Notes under the pieces: model-generated | The model's database searches: none | The model's input: the letters and a program-made list of their open reading frames with translations, nothing else | Told to the model about the DNA's origin: nothing | IMG/VR virus record: IMGVR_UViG_3300032265_001184 | Location: 1 to 46,885 of that record | Length of the DNA: 46,885 nt | Strand: one strand, 5' to 3' | Origin: a virus | In this document: positions 14,747-22,032 of the stretch, piece after piece | Position numbering within the stretch: position 1 is the stretch's first letter | How the letters are laid out: the number at the start of each line of letters is the position of its first letter | Translations under genes and position numbers: made by a program

Positions 14747-14974
14747 ATGTCCTTAAATAAACTTACTGCAATAGTAACTATTCTCGTAACAGTAACACTT
14801 TGTGCCGTAGTTGTATTAATGGTAGCTACATTGATGGTAGGATTGTTTAATGACATCGTAGATAATATGGAAATTTTTAAACTTATAGGCCCAGCTTTTC
14901 AGACTATCATAGGTGGATTTATAGGGTTATTAGCTGGTATTAAATTGAAAAGTATTGATGCAACTGAAGAATGA
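14747..14974 (+). CDS. Small membrane protein, possible holin
   Basis: The 75-residue product has two hydrophobic segments (TAIVTILVTVTLCAVVVLMV at about 7-30 and FQTIIGGFIGLLAGI at about 52-66) and a charged C-terminus (KLKSIDATEE). It starts one base after the endolysin stop with AGGAG in the endolysin C-terminus, and a terminator follows. Size, topology and co-transcription suggest a class II-like holin or a lysis accessory protein, but no holin family motif is evident. Confidence 0.55.
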   Translation: MSLNKLTAIVTILVTVTLCAVVVLMVATLMVGLFNDIVDNMEIFKLIGPAFQTIIGGFIGLLAGIKLKSIDATEE

Positions 14975-15006
14975 AAAAGGGAGCATTAACTCCCCTTTCC
15001 TTTTTT
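14975..15006. terminator. Probable bidirectional terminator
   Basis: AAAGGGAG-CATTAA-CTCCCCTTT forms a stem with one bulge. It is flanked by a T-rich run on the plus strand (after the lysis genes) and by TTTTTC on the minus strand (after the Hsp20 unit). Confidence 0.7.
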
Positions 15007-15009
15007 AGA

Positions 15010-15102
15010 TTAAATGCCAGTTCTCATAAAATAACTTATCAATGAACAAGCATTAAATAAGATCAAAAGTGACAAAGCTGTATTGTCTTTAATAAGATTC
15101 AT
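15010..15102 (-). CDS. Tiny membrane peptide, 30 aa
   Basis: Its ATG overlaps the hsp20 stop codon as ATGA, with GAGGAAAA as ribosome-binding site within the end of hsp20. The peptide has a single hydrophobic helix (TALSLLILFNACSLISYFM) after MNLIKDN, and it ends right before the terminator. Translational coupling and a clean transmembrane segment favour a real gene; short length keeps confidence modest. Confidence 0.45.
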   Translation of the reverse strand: MNLIKDNTALSLLILFNACSLISYFMRTGI

Positions 15103-15569
15103 TTTTCCTCCGCAAGAAACTGTTTAGTAGTTGGTTCTTTAATTTCGATCTTTTTGGGCTTCTTATGATCAGGAATAATACGCTCCAGAACAATCTGAAG
15201 AATACCATTTAAAATCTCAGCACCCTTAATTTCGATAGAGTCATTTAGAGAGAATGTTCGTGTAAAGGCACGAGTACTGATTCCCTTATAAAGGTAAGGA
15301 TTAGCATCGTCATGTTTGGAATTGCCCGTGATGACTAGCTTATCCTCGACAAATTCAATCTCAATGTCAGAACGACCGAAACCAGCTACTGCAAGCTCGA
15401 TTGCGTACTTGTTCTCATCAAGTTTCTTGATGTTGTACGGAGGATAGTGTGGAATGCTCTTTGTGATATCGTCATGAAGTTTTGAAGCTTCGTTGAAGAC
15501 GTGATCAAACCCAACAAAGAACGAATTGAAAGCGTCCCAGTTTTTTGGGACAAAGTATGTCTTAGTCAT
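15099..15569 (-). CDS. hsp20: Small heat-shock protein (Hsp20/alpha-crystallin)
   Basis: The 156-residue protein has an alpha-crystallin domain at about residues 45-135: YAIELAVAGFGRSDIEIEFV, then KLVITGNSKH, then the GILQIVLER strand. A C-terminal IEI motif for oligomer contacts follows. Hsp20 chaperones hold unfolding proteins and are common in T4-like cyanophages, where a role in capsid assembly or host stress has been suggested. It has AGGAGG upstream of the ATG and a TATAAATA late promoter about 90 bases upstream. The long leader can form hairpins. Confidence 0.92.
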   Translation of the reverse strand: MTKTYFVPKNWDAFNSFFVGFDHVFNEASKLHDDITKSIPHYPPYNIKKLDENKYAIELAVAGFGRSDIEIEFVEDKLVITGNSKHDDANPYLYKGISTRAFTRTFSLNDSIEIKGAEILNGILQIVLERIIPDHKKPKKIEIKEPTTKQFLAEEK

Positions 15570-15598
15570 AAGACCTCCTGTTAAGCAAGGTTAATATA

Positions 15599-15623
15599 TT
15601 GGCAGTTTATACGCTACTGCCAA
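15599..15623 (-). promoter_or_regulatory. Hairpin in the hsp20 leader
   Basis: TTGGCAGT and ACTGCCAA form a perfect 8-bp stem with a 9-base loop. It lies between the late promoter and the hsp20 ribosome site. A second weaker GCCA/TGGC stem lies just upstream, and ACCT near the start could pair with the AGGT of the ribosome site. Confidence 0.5.
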
Positions 15624-15658
15624 ACGCGCCACCCCAAAGGCATGGCAATCTCAAACTC

Positions 15659-15666
15659 TATTTATA
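15659..15666 (-). promoter_or_regulatory. Late promoter (TATAAATA) for hsp20
   Basis: There is a perfect minus-strand TATAAATA between the 160-residue gene and hsp20, about 90 bases upstream of the hsp20 start. Confidence 0.65.
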
Positions 15667-15674
15667 ACGTATTT

Positions 15675-16157
15675 TTAATTACGTGTACCAGTCTTTGACG
15701 AAAAGAGTTGTTTCCAAAGCTGCTTTGCAGATTTTTCAGTTCCATTATGAATTACTTTACCATCATCGCGTCGAATCTGCCAATTGCCATTACGACGTTG
15801 CAATAGTTCAGTTCCATTTCTAGAAGTTGCATGAATTTGCTCGTCTGGTTCATCTAAGTCGGTTTCTTCGGTATATCTACCTCTATAAGAAGAGGTAGTT
15901 GCTTGAGCACCATGTATATGTTCTTTAGCAGCTTTAACGGCTTGATTTATACCAGCTTCTGTACCATCGTGCTTAAAATCTTCTGAATCACCACTTAAAT
16001 GATGAACTGCCATTACTTCACCTTTATAAAAAGCAATTTGGCCAATTTCACGACCATTTGGTGCTTTTACACGAATAGATGGTTTGGTGGGTGAATCTCC
16101 GGCTACATCGCCATATGAATTTCTTACTTCGTTAATTATTTCTTTTAAAGTTTTCAT
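15675..16157 (-). CDS. Candidate head-targeted protein, 160 aa
   Basis: The leader MKTLKEIINEVRNSYGDVAG fits the T4-type capsid-targeting pattern, with a likely gp21 cleavage after IINE. The mature part has a beta-rich domain (KAPNGREIGQIAFYKGEVMA) and a second one (GTELLQRRNGNWQIRRDDGK) separated by an acidic linker (TEETDLDEPDEQ). No family is recognised. It lies directly downstream of regA in an otherwise T4-like replication order, so it is an insertion there. Packaging in the head is inferred from the leader only. Confidence 0.55.
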   Translation of the reverse strand: MKTLKEIINEVRNSYGDVAGDSPTKPSIRVKAPNGREIGQIAFYKGEVMAVHHLSGDSEDFKHDGTEAGINQAVKAAKEHIHGAQATTSSYRGRYTEETDLDEPDEQIHATSRNGTELLQRRNGNWQIRRDDGKVIHNGTEKSAKQLWKQLFSSKTGTRN

Positions 16158-16181
16158 TTATTTTCTTCTTCCAATGTTATA

Positions 16182-16553
16182 TTAAGCAATTAATTCCCAA
16201 TCATCTTTCTCTTTATGAGAGATGATTTTAATCTGACTGATAGGAGCCATTAGTTCTGCAATATATTCTGGTCGTACAACCTTAAGTAAACCCCATTGCT
16301 CTAGTAGAGTAGCAATAGTGTTTCTTCTGGACATATCATCTTCAGAGAAATTAGATGGCTTACCATCTAACATAAACAATTCTTTAAAATGTACAATATA
16401 ATATTTTCCCTGCTTATGAAGAATATGACAAGATTGATATAACGTATTATCTTTTTTCGATGCTACACCAATACGCGTTAATGTTTCTTTTATCTTTAAA
16501 AAGTCTTCCTGTTCTAGAAGACTCACTTCAACTAGGGAATCTACTACACTCAT
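16182..16553 (-). CDS. regA: RegA translational repressor
   Basis: RegA binds ribosome-binding regions of early phage mRNAs and blocks their translation. The sequence aligns closely with T4 RegA: EDFLKIKETLTRIGVASKKD, then TLYQSCHILHKQGKYYIVHF, and RRNTIATLLEQWGLLKVV. It has 123 residues against 122 in T4. It has a short N-terminal extension (MSVVDSLVEVSL) relative to my recollection of T4. It overlaps the gp62 stop (ATGA), preserving the T4 order 45-44-62-regA-43 apart from inserted genes. Confidence 0.95.
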   Translation of the reverse strand: MSVVDSLVEVSLLEQEDFLKIKETLTRIGVASKKDNTLYQSCHILHKQGKYYIVHFKELFMLDGKPSNFSEDDMSRRNTIATLLEQWGLLKVVRPEYIAELMAPISQIKIISHKEKDDWELIA

Positions 16554-16945
16554 TTTTTTATCACTCCGCCTTTTTGTAATTTTTGTTTCATAAAATCAAT
16601 ATTACCTTTATTTATTATTTTATGAATTTCGGCGGCTCGAGTGTAGTTACACCCATAATATTCACAAATTATATCTAAATCATCACTTTTTTCTTTCTTT
16701 GCCCACTTACTAAATCTTTTCTTTTTGGGGATACCGTTTATGTAGTATTCAAATTGAAGTTTATTATCAATGTGAGCATACTCATTAATCTCATTTGCAT
16801 ATAAGATGGTATCAATAAAGTATGATAATGACTTATTGACCATAAAAGGAGTATAACCTTTTTCAGCCAACTCATCATTATCCGTACCAACCATTAGGTT
16901 TTTCTTTGTATCATTAATAGCATTCACATAGTCAAAGGGATTCAT
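16550..16945 (-). CDS. 62: gp62 clamp-loader small subunit
   Basis: gp62 forms the clamp loader with four gp44 subunits and opens the gp45 ring. The core MVNKSLSYFIDTILYANEIN, then LQFEYYINGIPKKKRFSKWA matches the conserved centre of T4 gp62 (ALSQF...FNYLMAAVPRGKRYGKWAK). At 131 residues it is shorter than T4 (187), like versions in cyanophages. It overlaps both gp44 and regA by four bases, indicating coupled translation that would set subunit ratios. Confidence 0.9.
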   Translation of the reverse strand: MNPFDYVNAINDTKKNLMVGTDNDELAEKGYTPFMVNKSLSYFIDTILYANEINEYAHIDNKLQFEYYINGIPKKKRFSKWAKKEKSDDLDIICEYYGCNYTRAAEIHKIINKGNIDFMKQKLQKGGVIKK

Positions 16946-17883
16946 GTGAACTCACATTCAGTCATAATCATGGTTAGGCAGGCCACGATATTGATCTCTG
17001 GATCAGCTACAAAGGCAGCTTTGAATTGATAATCACCAATGATTAAAACGAGTTGAGGAATAGATGCAGGCTTAATGTATTGAGAAGCTGTGTCATAGAT
17101 CTTACGAAATAGAACAGAGGTTTCAATATCACTATTCTCGCCAACCCACTTTCTCATGTTGCTAAACGATTTAGTTTTTAAGAATTCAAATAGTTGCTTA
17201 AAACTTTCATCTCCTAGATTAGTCAAGATACCACTATCAATCTTACCAGTAGCAGAATAACGTTGAAGTTCATTTAGAACTCGTCGCCAATCTGGAAAGT
17301 ACTTATTAATAAGTTCTGCAAGGACCGCATCACTAAACTCAACACCTTCAACTTCAAGGATACCCTTACACCGCTTCATGAACTGAGAAGCCATTTTAGC
17401 TTTCTCATTATTAGGAATCTTGAAATCAATCACAGTACATCGGCTATGAAGAGGTTCAATAATCTTGTTCTTGAAGTTACAAGTAAGGATAAACCCACAG
17501 TTCTTTGAGAACTCCTCCATGAAGTTTCTTAAGGCTGGTTGAGTGCTATTGGGGTTTAGATAATCCGCTTCATCTAGGATCACATACTTTCTTCCACCCA
17601 TTAATGACATGGAAGAAGCAAACTGACTGATGTCAGTACGAAGAGTATCAATGTTACCATTCATTGAACCATTGATGATCATATAGTCACATTCCAACTG
17701 CTCAAGCATGGCACGAGCAACTGTAGTTTTACCTACACCAGCTCGGCCAGTCAGGAGCATGTTTGGAATGGTACCATTGTTTACAAACTGTTGGAAAGTG
17801 GTTTTCAATCCAACAGGTAGAATACATTGATCAATAGTCTTAGGTCTATACAGCTGGGACCACAAAAAATCATCACGAATCAT
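16942..17883 (-). CDS. 44: gp44 clamp-loader ATPase
   Basis: This AAA+ ATPase loads the gp45 clamp. I use the ATG giving MIRDDFLWSQLYRPKTIDQC, because the in-frame upstream codon is TTG and TTGGAGC before the ATG is the ribosome site. Walker A is GRAGVGKT (residues 46-53), Walker B DEAD (105-108), and HSRC carries the arginine of the SRC motif. The 313 residues match T4 gp44 (319). It lies between the DsbA-like gene and 62 with tight spacing. Confidence 0.95.
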   Translation of the reverse strand: MIRDDFLWSQLYRPKTIDQCILPVGLKTTFQQFVNNGTIPNMLLTGRAGVGKTTVARAMLEQLECDYMIINGSMNGNIDTLRTDISQFASSMSLMGGRKYVILDEADYLNPNSTQPALRNFMEEFSKNCGFILTCNFKNKIIEPLHSRCTVIDFKIPNNEKAKMASQFMKRCKGILEVEGVEFSDAVLAELINKYFPDWRRVLNELQRYSATGKIDSGILTNLGDESFKQLFEFLKTKSFSNMRKWVGENSDIETSVLFRKIYDTASQYIKPASIPQLVLIIGDYQFKAAFVADPEINIVACLTMIMTECEFT

Positions 17884-17902
17884 AATATAAAGCTCCAATC
17901 AA

Positions 17903-18145
17903 TTAAATAATAACCACAGACTCGTATAGTGCCTGAAACTCCTCCATCTCTGTTACTTCATCGGTAAATGAATTATTGTGATATACCTTTGCCATCTTAC
18001 GCAAGATCCGCTTATTCATATCATACTTTTCAGCAGCAGCATCAATAGCTTCTTTGATATATTCTCGTTCTGACTTAATACGAAGCATCGAGTTTGAAAT
18101 TTCAGTCAACACACCAAGAATATCTTTCTTGTCTTGATCAATCAC
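17903..18145 (-). CDS. dsbA: DsbA-like double-stranded DNA-binding protein
   Basis: The 80-residue protein has two helices and the C-terminal pattern RILRKMAKVYHNNSFTDEVT followed by EMEEFQALYESVVII. This resembles T4 DsbA, whose end I recall as LLALYHKDNRDVF...EETEEVVELYDTVF. T4 DsbA binds dsDNA and has been linked to late transcription. The placement between clamp gene 45 and loader gene 44 is notable, because the gp45 clamp activates gp55-dependent late promoters. The T4 comparison is from memory. Confidence 0.55.
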   Translation of the reverse strand: MIDQDKKDILGVLTEISNSMLRIKSEREYIKEAIDAAAEKYDMNKRILRKMAKVYHNNSFTDEVTEMEEFQALYESVVII

Positions 18146-18147
18146 TA

Positions 18148-18807
18148 TTAACCCTCAAACTTTGAATTAGCTTCAGTTGCAATCCAGTACTCAAGTGAAC
18201 TTGACTTGAATAGTGCAATACCACGAGCAAGAGTAACACGATAAGTGTCATGCATAATCTTCATGTTTTCTGATTTGAAGATGATATTGAAACTCTTGTC
18301 GGTAGTACCAACCTTTAGTTCAAAGGAGTTGTTGGTTGGGTTCTTTACATCGACTGCTCGATAGAATACTTCACCATCTACTCCTACGACTGATACTTCT
18401 GGCAACTGAAGTACGCCAGCCGCTTTCATCAAAGACTGATGCTGATCTGGCGTAAGATCAAACTCAAAGTAAGGATCAATTGCCTTCATCTCCTTGTTAG
18501 GAGGCAGGACCATGTTTTCTGGATCGCCAAAGATGTAGTTAACACTTTGCTTACCATCGGTAATCTTAACATAGTTCTTATCTGAAAAGATAAGTTCCGG
18601 ATCAGCAAACAGTGAAAGAACACTAAGGAATCTATTCAGTTCAAACACACCAAAGTCATTGGTGATGTTATCATCAATGGTTGCTTTAGCCATGATTGTT
18701 TTATGAGGGGACATCGTTGCCAATGTGTTACCCTCACGAAACATGATTGAAGGATTAATGGTGCTGAAGTTTTTCAGCACCGAGATTGTCTTAGGACTTA
18801 GTTTCAT
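18148..18807 (-). CDS. 45: gp45 sliding clamp
   Basis: The trimeric ring clamp tethers gp43 to DNA and activates late transcription. The sequence (KLSPKTISVLKNFSTINPSI, then NDFGVFELNRFLSVLSLF and YIFGDPENMVLP) follows the T4 gp45 pattern. The length of 219 compares with 228 in T4. It starts the cluster 45-dsbA-44-62-regA. The modification island begins immediately upstream, separated from it only by the glycosyltransferase-type gene. Confidence 0.95.
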   Translation of the reverse strand: MKLSPKTISVLKNFSTINPSIMFREGNTLATMSPHKTIMAKATIDDNITNDFGVFELNRFLSVLSLFADPELIFSDKNYVKITDGKQSVNYIFGDPENMVLPPNKEMKAIDPYFEFDLTPDQHQSLMKAAGVLQLPEVSVVGVDGEVFYRAVDVKNPTNNSFELKVGTTDKSFNIIFKSENMKIMHDTYRVTLARGIALFKSSSLEYWIATEANSKFEG

Positions 18808-18822
18808 AATATAAATCCCCTA

Positions 18823-19680
18823 TCACTTTTTCTTTTTGTTAAGAAGTCCGGAATCAGCAGTAGCAGAAGCACCAATAGAAGCTAGATCCGCAAGCGATCC
18901 ACCAAAGATATAGGTACCAACGTGTTGTAGTTGCATCCAAGGACAGAACCAAACCTGGAGACCCATCTTCTGAACGTTATAGCAGAACATGTAATCTTCT
19001 GATAAATAACGCTTGGATTCAGGATCAATGATGCAATCAAAGAATGCCATGATCTCGCGGCTACCATCAAAATGTTCGGTACGAACATGATCAGGCTTAT
19101 AAGAAAGTTGAGGGAATTCTTCCTGATACTTCTCAAAAGTACGGCGACGAATCATCATGAACCCGGTACCAATCTCAGATACTTCAACTGGCTCACCAAT
19201 TGGTATAGCACCCTGGTTTGATTTAGGATTAAAGACATAATCACCTACATACTTTTCAAGAGTATTTGGATCTTCATCTGCCACGCCCTTATCTACTGCA
19301 AGCTTGATCTTTTCCCAGCTAATGCACTTCTTAGGATAAGGACCACCAATAACGTCATAAGGACTTGCATCATCTTGCAGAGCAAGAAGAGCAATAACGT
19401 CATTTGGATTGAATCCAATGTCACTATCAATGAACATTAAGTGAGTTGCATTTGACCGCATAAACTCATCAGCACAATAGTTGCGTGCTCGTGTGATTAG
19501 CGATTCATTGAATAGGAAATACAACTGAAGTTGAATTCCATACTGAGTGCAAAGTGAAGTTAGATCAGCTACTGACCTAGCAAACATGCCTGCACATTGG
19601 CCACCATACATTGGCACGGCCAGAAATAACTTACGCTGACGTAAGTCTTCAATCGGAACTTTAATTTGAAAATTACTCAT
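18823..19680 (-). CDS. GT-A type glycosyltransferase (family 2-like)
   Basis: The fold is suggested by RKLFLAVPMYGGQCAGMFAR followed by FLFNESLITRARNYCADEFM and the THLMFIDSDIGF motif, whose D85-S-D87 is a DXD metal/UDP-sugar site. A later EDYMFCYNVQKMGLQVWFCP segment provides a typical ED base. Length (285) suits a single catalytic domain with no membrane anchor. Related genes next to gene 45 occur in T4-like cyanophages. In this context it may add a sugar to modified DNA, but virion or host-surface targets cannot be excluded. AAGGAG precedes the start. Confidence 0.7.
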   Translation of the reverse strand: MSNFQIKVPIEDLRQRKLFLAVPMYGGQCAGMFARSVADLTSLCTQYGIQLQLYFLFNESLITRARNYCADEFMRSNATHLMFIDSDIGFNPNDVIALLALQDDASPYDVIGGPYPKKCISWEKIKLAVDKGVADEDPNTLEKYVGDYVFNPKSNQGAIPIGEPVEVSEIGTGFMMIRRRTFEKYQEEFPQLSYKPDHVRTEHFDGSREIMAFFDCIIDPESKRYLSEDYMFCYNVQKMGLQVWFCPWMQLQHVGTYIFGGSLADLASIGASATADSGLLNKKKK

Positions 19681-19725
19681 TCAATTCTCCTTTGTTAAGA
19701 ACTACTATATTACCATACTTGTATA

Positions 19726-20001
19726 TTATTGTACACCATTCTCCAACTCATGTACGTAAAGCTGAATCATTGCATAATGAATGATCTTCATTAAGTCTTT
19801 ACGATTATAACCATCTTTCTTACCATATCTCTTAGCATATTTCATGATGTTTCCAACACAGAATCCTGCGCCATGTCCAGCATCTATGATCATATCCGTG
19901 GCTTGATACTTTCCACTATAGTGCTGAGAATATGTTGAATCAATATAATCCATGATCTGTTTTATATTCTTATCTTCATCATACTTATAATCAATCTTCA
20001 T
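19726..20001 (-). CDS. DUF3310-like protein (SaV-like)
   Basis: The segment GAGFCVGNIMKYAKRYGKKD followed by DLMKIIHYAMIQLY matches the DUF3310 pattern (HY...GN.IKYI.R...K...DL.KA..Y). The family is a small phage protein often found with nucleotide-metabolism genes; its activity is not settled. The start overlaps the stop of the methyltransferase-like gene (ATGA), so it belongs to the modification island operon. Confidence 0.6.
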   Translation of the reverse strand: MKIDYKYDEDKNIKQIMDYIDSTYSQHYSGKYQATDMIIDAGHGAGFCVGNIMKYAKRYGKKDGYNRKDLMKIIHYAMIQLYVHELENGVQ

Positions 20002-21191
20002 ACTAAAAAGTTCTCCAAGGTGCTTTGTTTTTCATCCATAATTTTATGCGTTTGCGTTTGATTAAACTGAAACACATAGGTCGAATCCACCATTTCACGA
20101 TTTCCTTTTAAATATTCAAGGATTTCTGTTGCCATATCTGTAGCAGTTTGTACTGGAACATTTTGACAAATATGATTCACTGTCTTCTTATGATTAAGAA
20201 GTTCAAAATCTTCTGGCAGGCCCATGATTGAAAGTGCTTCTCGATATGTGATATATCGATCTTCATATGGATGAGTTAAATTCACAGGATAATGACTAAT
20301 AAAAGCACCAATATATCCTTTAGGAACCGTAAGTCCTCTTTGCATCACATTCTTTCCATCATTAAGTTTATTATATTTATACATACACTTTGCAACTTCT
20401 TTATCTAGGTTGCAATTATTCATCCAGTCAGCAACATCTTTATAGTTGTATCCCATCTTTTGAATGTACATCATTACATTAACTTCTCTGTCTGATTGTG
20501 ATGCATCAAAAAATTCACGATGTGAGATGCCGCCATGAACTACTTCTAATGCAAACTTATAATATGGATCATCCGTTGGAGTCTTAGGATTGATTGGTTC
20601 CATAAGATTAGTTGTCTTTACATTTGTAATAAGATCTTCAATCTTTTGATATGGTCGATTATAATAGTTGAGAAGTGGTGTCTTATCGCCTTGCCAAAAG
20701 AAATAAAATGTACGATCACGAATCTGAGGGACGCCGTGTAATAAAGACCATGTTTTATAGATTGACATGCTATATCCGTTTTCACGGGCTGTTTCATACA
20801 TCTGTCGTCTGACATTTGTTCCAATCTTATAAATCAACTGAGGTGCATTCTCTCCCCATAAAACTTTAGGTTTAATTTCAGAAAGAACATACTTAGTTGT
20901 TTCAAGTAACCATTTATTGTTTGGGTTATTGTCGCCATAACCCTGGGAAAGAAGTGATAATCCTGCGCATGGGCAAACAGATCCAATTACATCTACTTTT
21001 TTATCTGGTTTCATTCCATCATCGAGTACGTAATATGGAACTTCATTCTTAAAGTAATTAACCAGATGTGAATCATTCTTTGCAAAAGCTTTATAAGACA
21101 TTAAGTACTCTGGCGGTGAACCAAAAGCTCTCATTGATCCTATGGTTTCACCACCAATAAGTGGAATAATAGATGCGTGTTTAATATTCAT
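19998..21191 (-). CDS. C5-cytosine DNA methyltransferase family protein
   Basis: C5-cytosine methyltransferase motifs are present in order. They are motif I-like SIIPLIGGETIG (residues 7-18), motif IV with catalytic Cys75 in VCPCAGLS, motif VI GENAP (113-117), motif VIII PQIRDR (155-160), and a motif X-like NVPVQTATDMA near the end. At 397 residues it is a complete enzyme of a phage-type subfamily. Its target-recognition region is unlike characterised restriction methyltransferases. It sits beside a dCMP hydroxymethylase, so its true substrate (cytosine or hydroxymethylcytosine) is open. It is coupled by ATGA to the epimerase gene. Confidence 0.8.
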   Translation of the reverse strand: MNIKHASIIPLIGGETIGSMRAFGSPPEYLMSYKAFAKNDSHLVNYFKNEVPYYVLDDGMKPDKKVDVIGSVCPCAGLSLLSQGYGDNNPNNKWLLETTKYVLSEIKPKVLWGENAPQLIYKIGTNVRRQMYETARENGYSMSIYKTWSLLHGVPQIRDRTFYFFWQGDKTPLLNYYNRPYQKIEDLITNVKTTNLMEPINPKTPTDDPYYKFALEVVHGGISHREFFDASQSDREVNVMMYIQKMGYNYKDVADWMNNCNLDKEVAKCMYKYNKLNDGKNVMQRGLTVPKGYIGAFISHYPVNLTHPYEDRYITYREALSIMGLPEDFELLNHKKTVNHICQNVPVQTATDMATEILEYLKGNREMVDSTYVFQFNQTQTHKIMDEKQSTLENFLV

Positions 21192-22030
21192 AGTTGTGAC
21201 TTAATATAATCTTTTAAATTATGCTTAGCTTTCCATCCCAATTCAATTGTTTTTTGAGACAAAACATCTGTTATTATTCTATTGCCTTTTACTTCTGGCA
21301 TCATACACGGCTTTAAGCCAATCAATTGCGCTAATTCTAAGATACTAAACGATTCAGGAGAACCTATGCCATAGTGATCGCCTTCTCCTTTCATCCCTAC
21401 AAGTATTAAACCATTGATAATATCATTAATGTGTGTAAAGTTTCTACGTTGAACTCCTGGTGAAGTCACAGGTAAAGTAGTTCCGCCTTCTTTTTTAATT
21501 TTTAAAAACTTAGCAACTACAGTACTATACTTACCATCTGGTATCTCACGCTTACCATATACATTATAAAAATACGTAATGGCATAGTTTAAACCATACC
21601 ATTTAGCGTAGTTTTTAACGTAATCAACGTTTACTGACTTAGTCCATGTATAAGGAGATAATGATCCACTTTCAATACAAAATTTTGTGCTTGATGCTGA
21701 ATATATTAGTTTAGCATTACAGGCTTTAGCAAATTTAACAATTGCATTAATAGAATACAAATTATAATCAAGAACAATGTCTAAATCATCATATGATTGT
21801 TCTACTCGTGAGTATTCACCAAGATGATAAATGATATCAAAATTTGTTGGGATAATATTATAAAAAATATGCTTTACGTCTGCATGGATATAAGAAACGC
21901 CTTCAATATGATTATTAATACTACCACTTGAATAGTTATCTATAGATGTAACTGCATGTCCAAGTTCAACTAATCGTTCACACAGATGTGAACCTACAAA
22001 TCCAGCACCGCCTGTTACCAAAATATTCAT
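21188..22030 (-). CDS. NAD-dependent sugar-nucleotide epimerase (extended SDR)
   Basis: The N-terminal MNILVTGGAGFVGSHLCERL is a Rossmann GxxGxxG dinucleotide site, with the acidic SIDNYSSG after it. IYSASSTKFC and YTWTKSVN give the catalytic Ser and YxxxK. RRNFTHINDIINGLIL fits the GalE/UDP-sugar epimerase family. The 280 residues are slightly short. I chose the ATG after the in-frame TTG because AAGGA is correctly spaced. It lies between the DNA glucosyltransferase and the methyltransferase-like gene, suggesting it prepares the sugar donor. The exact nucleotide-sugar cannot be read from sequence. Confidence 0.8.
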   Translation of the reverse strand: MNILVTGGAGFVGSHLCERLVELGHAVTSIDNYSSGSINNHIEGVSYIHADVKHIFYNIIPTNFDIIYHLGEYSRVEQSYDDLDIVLDYNLYSINAIVKFAKACNAKLIYSASSTKFCIESGSLSPYTWTKSVNVDYVKNYAKWYGLNYAITYFYNVYGKREIPDGKYSTVVAKFLKIKKEGGTTLPVTSPGVQRRNFTHINDIINGLILVGMKGEGDHYGIGSPESFSILELAQLIGLKPCMMPEVKGNRIITDVLSQKTIELGWKAKHNLKDYIKSQL

Positions 22031-22032
22031 AA

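Noticed and set aside
14747-14974. Confident holin assignment
   Set aside because: Topology and position fit, but no holin family motif is visible, so it is kept as possible only.
17884-17898. Five-codon N-terminal extension of gp44 from an upstream start
   Set aside because: The upstream codon is TTG and the Shine-Dalgarno-like GGAG lies between it and the ATG, which matches the T4 start.
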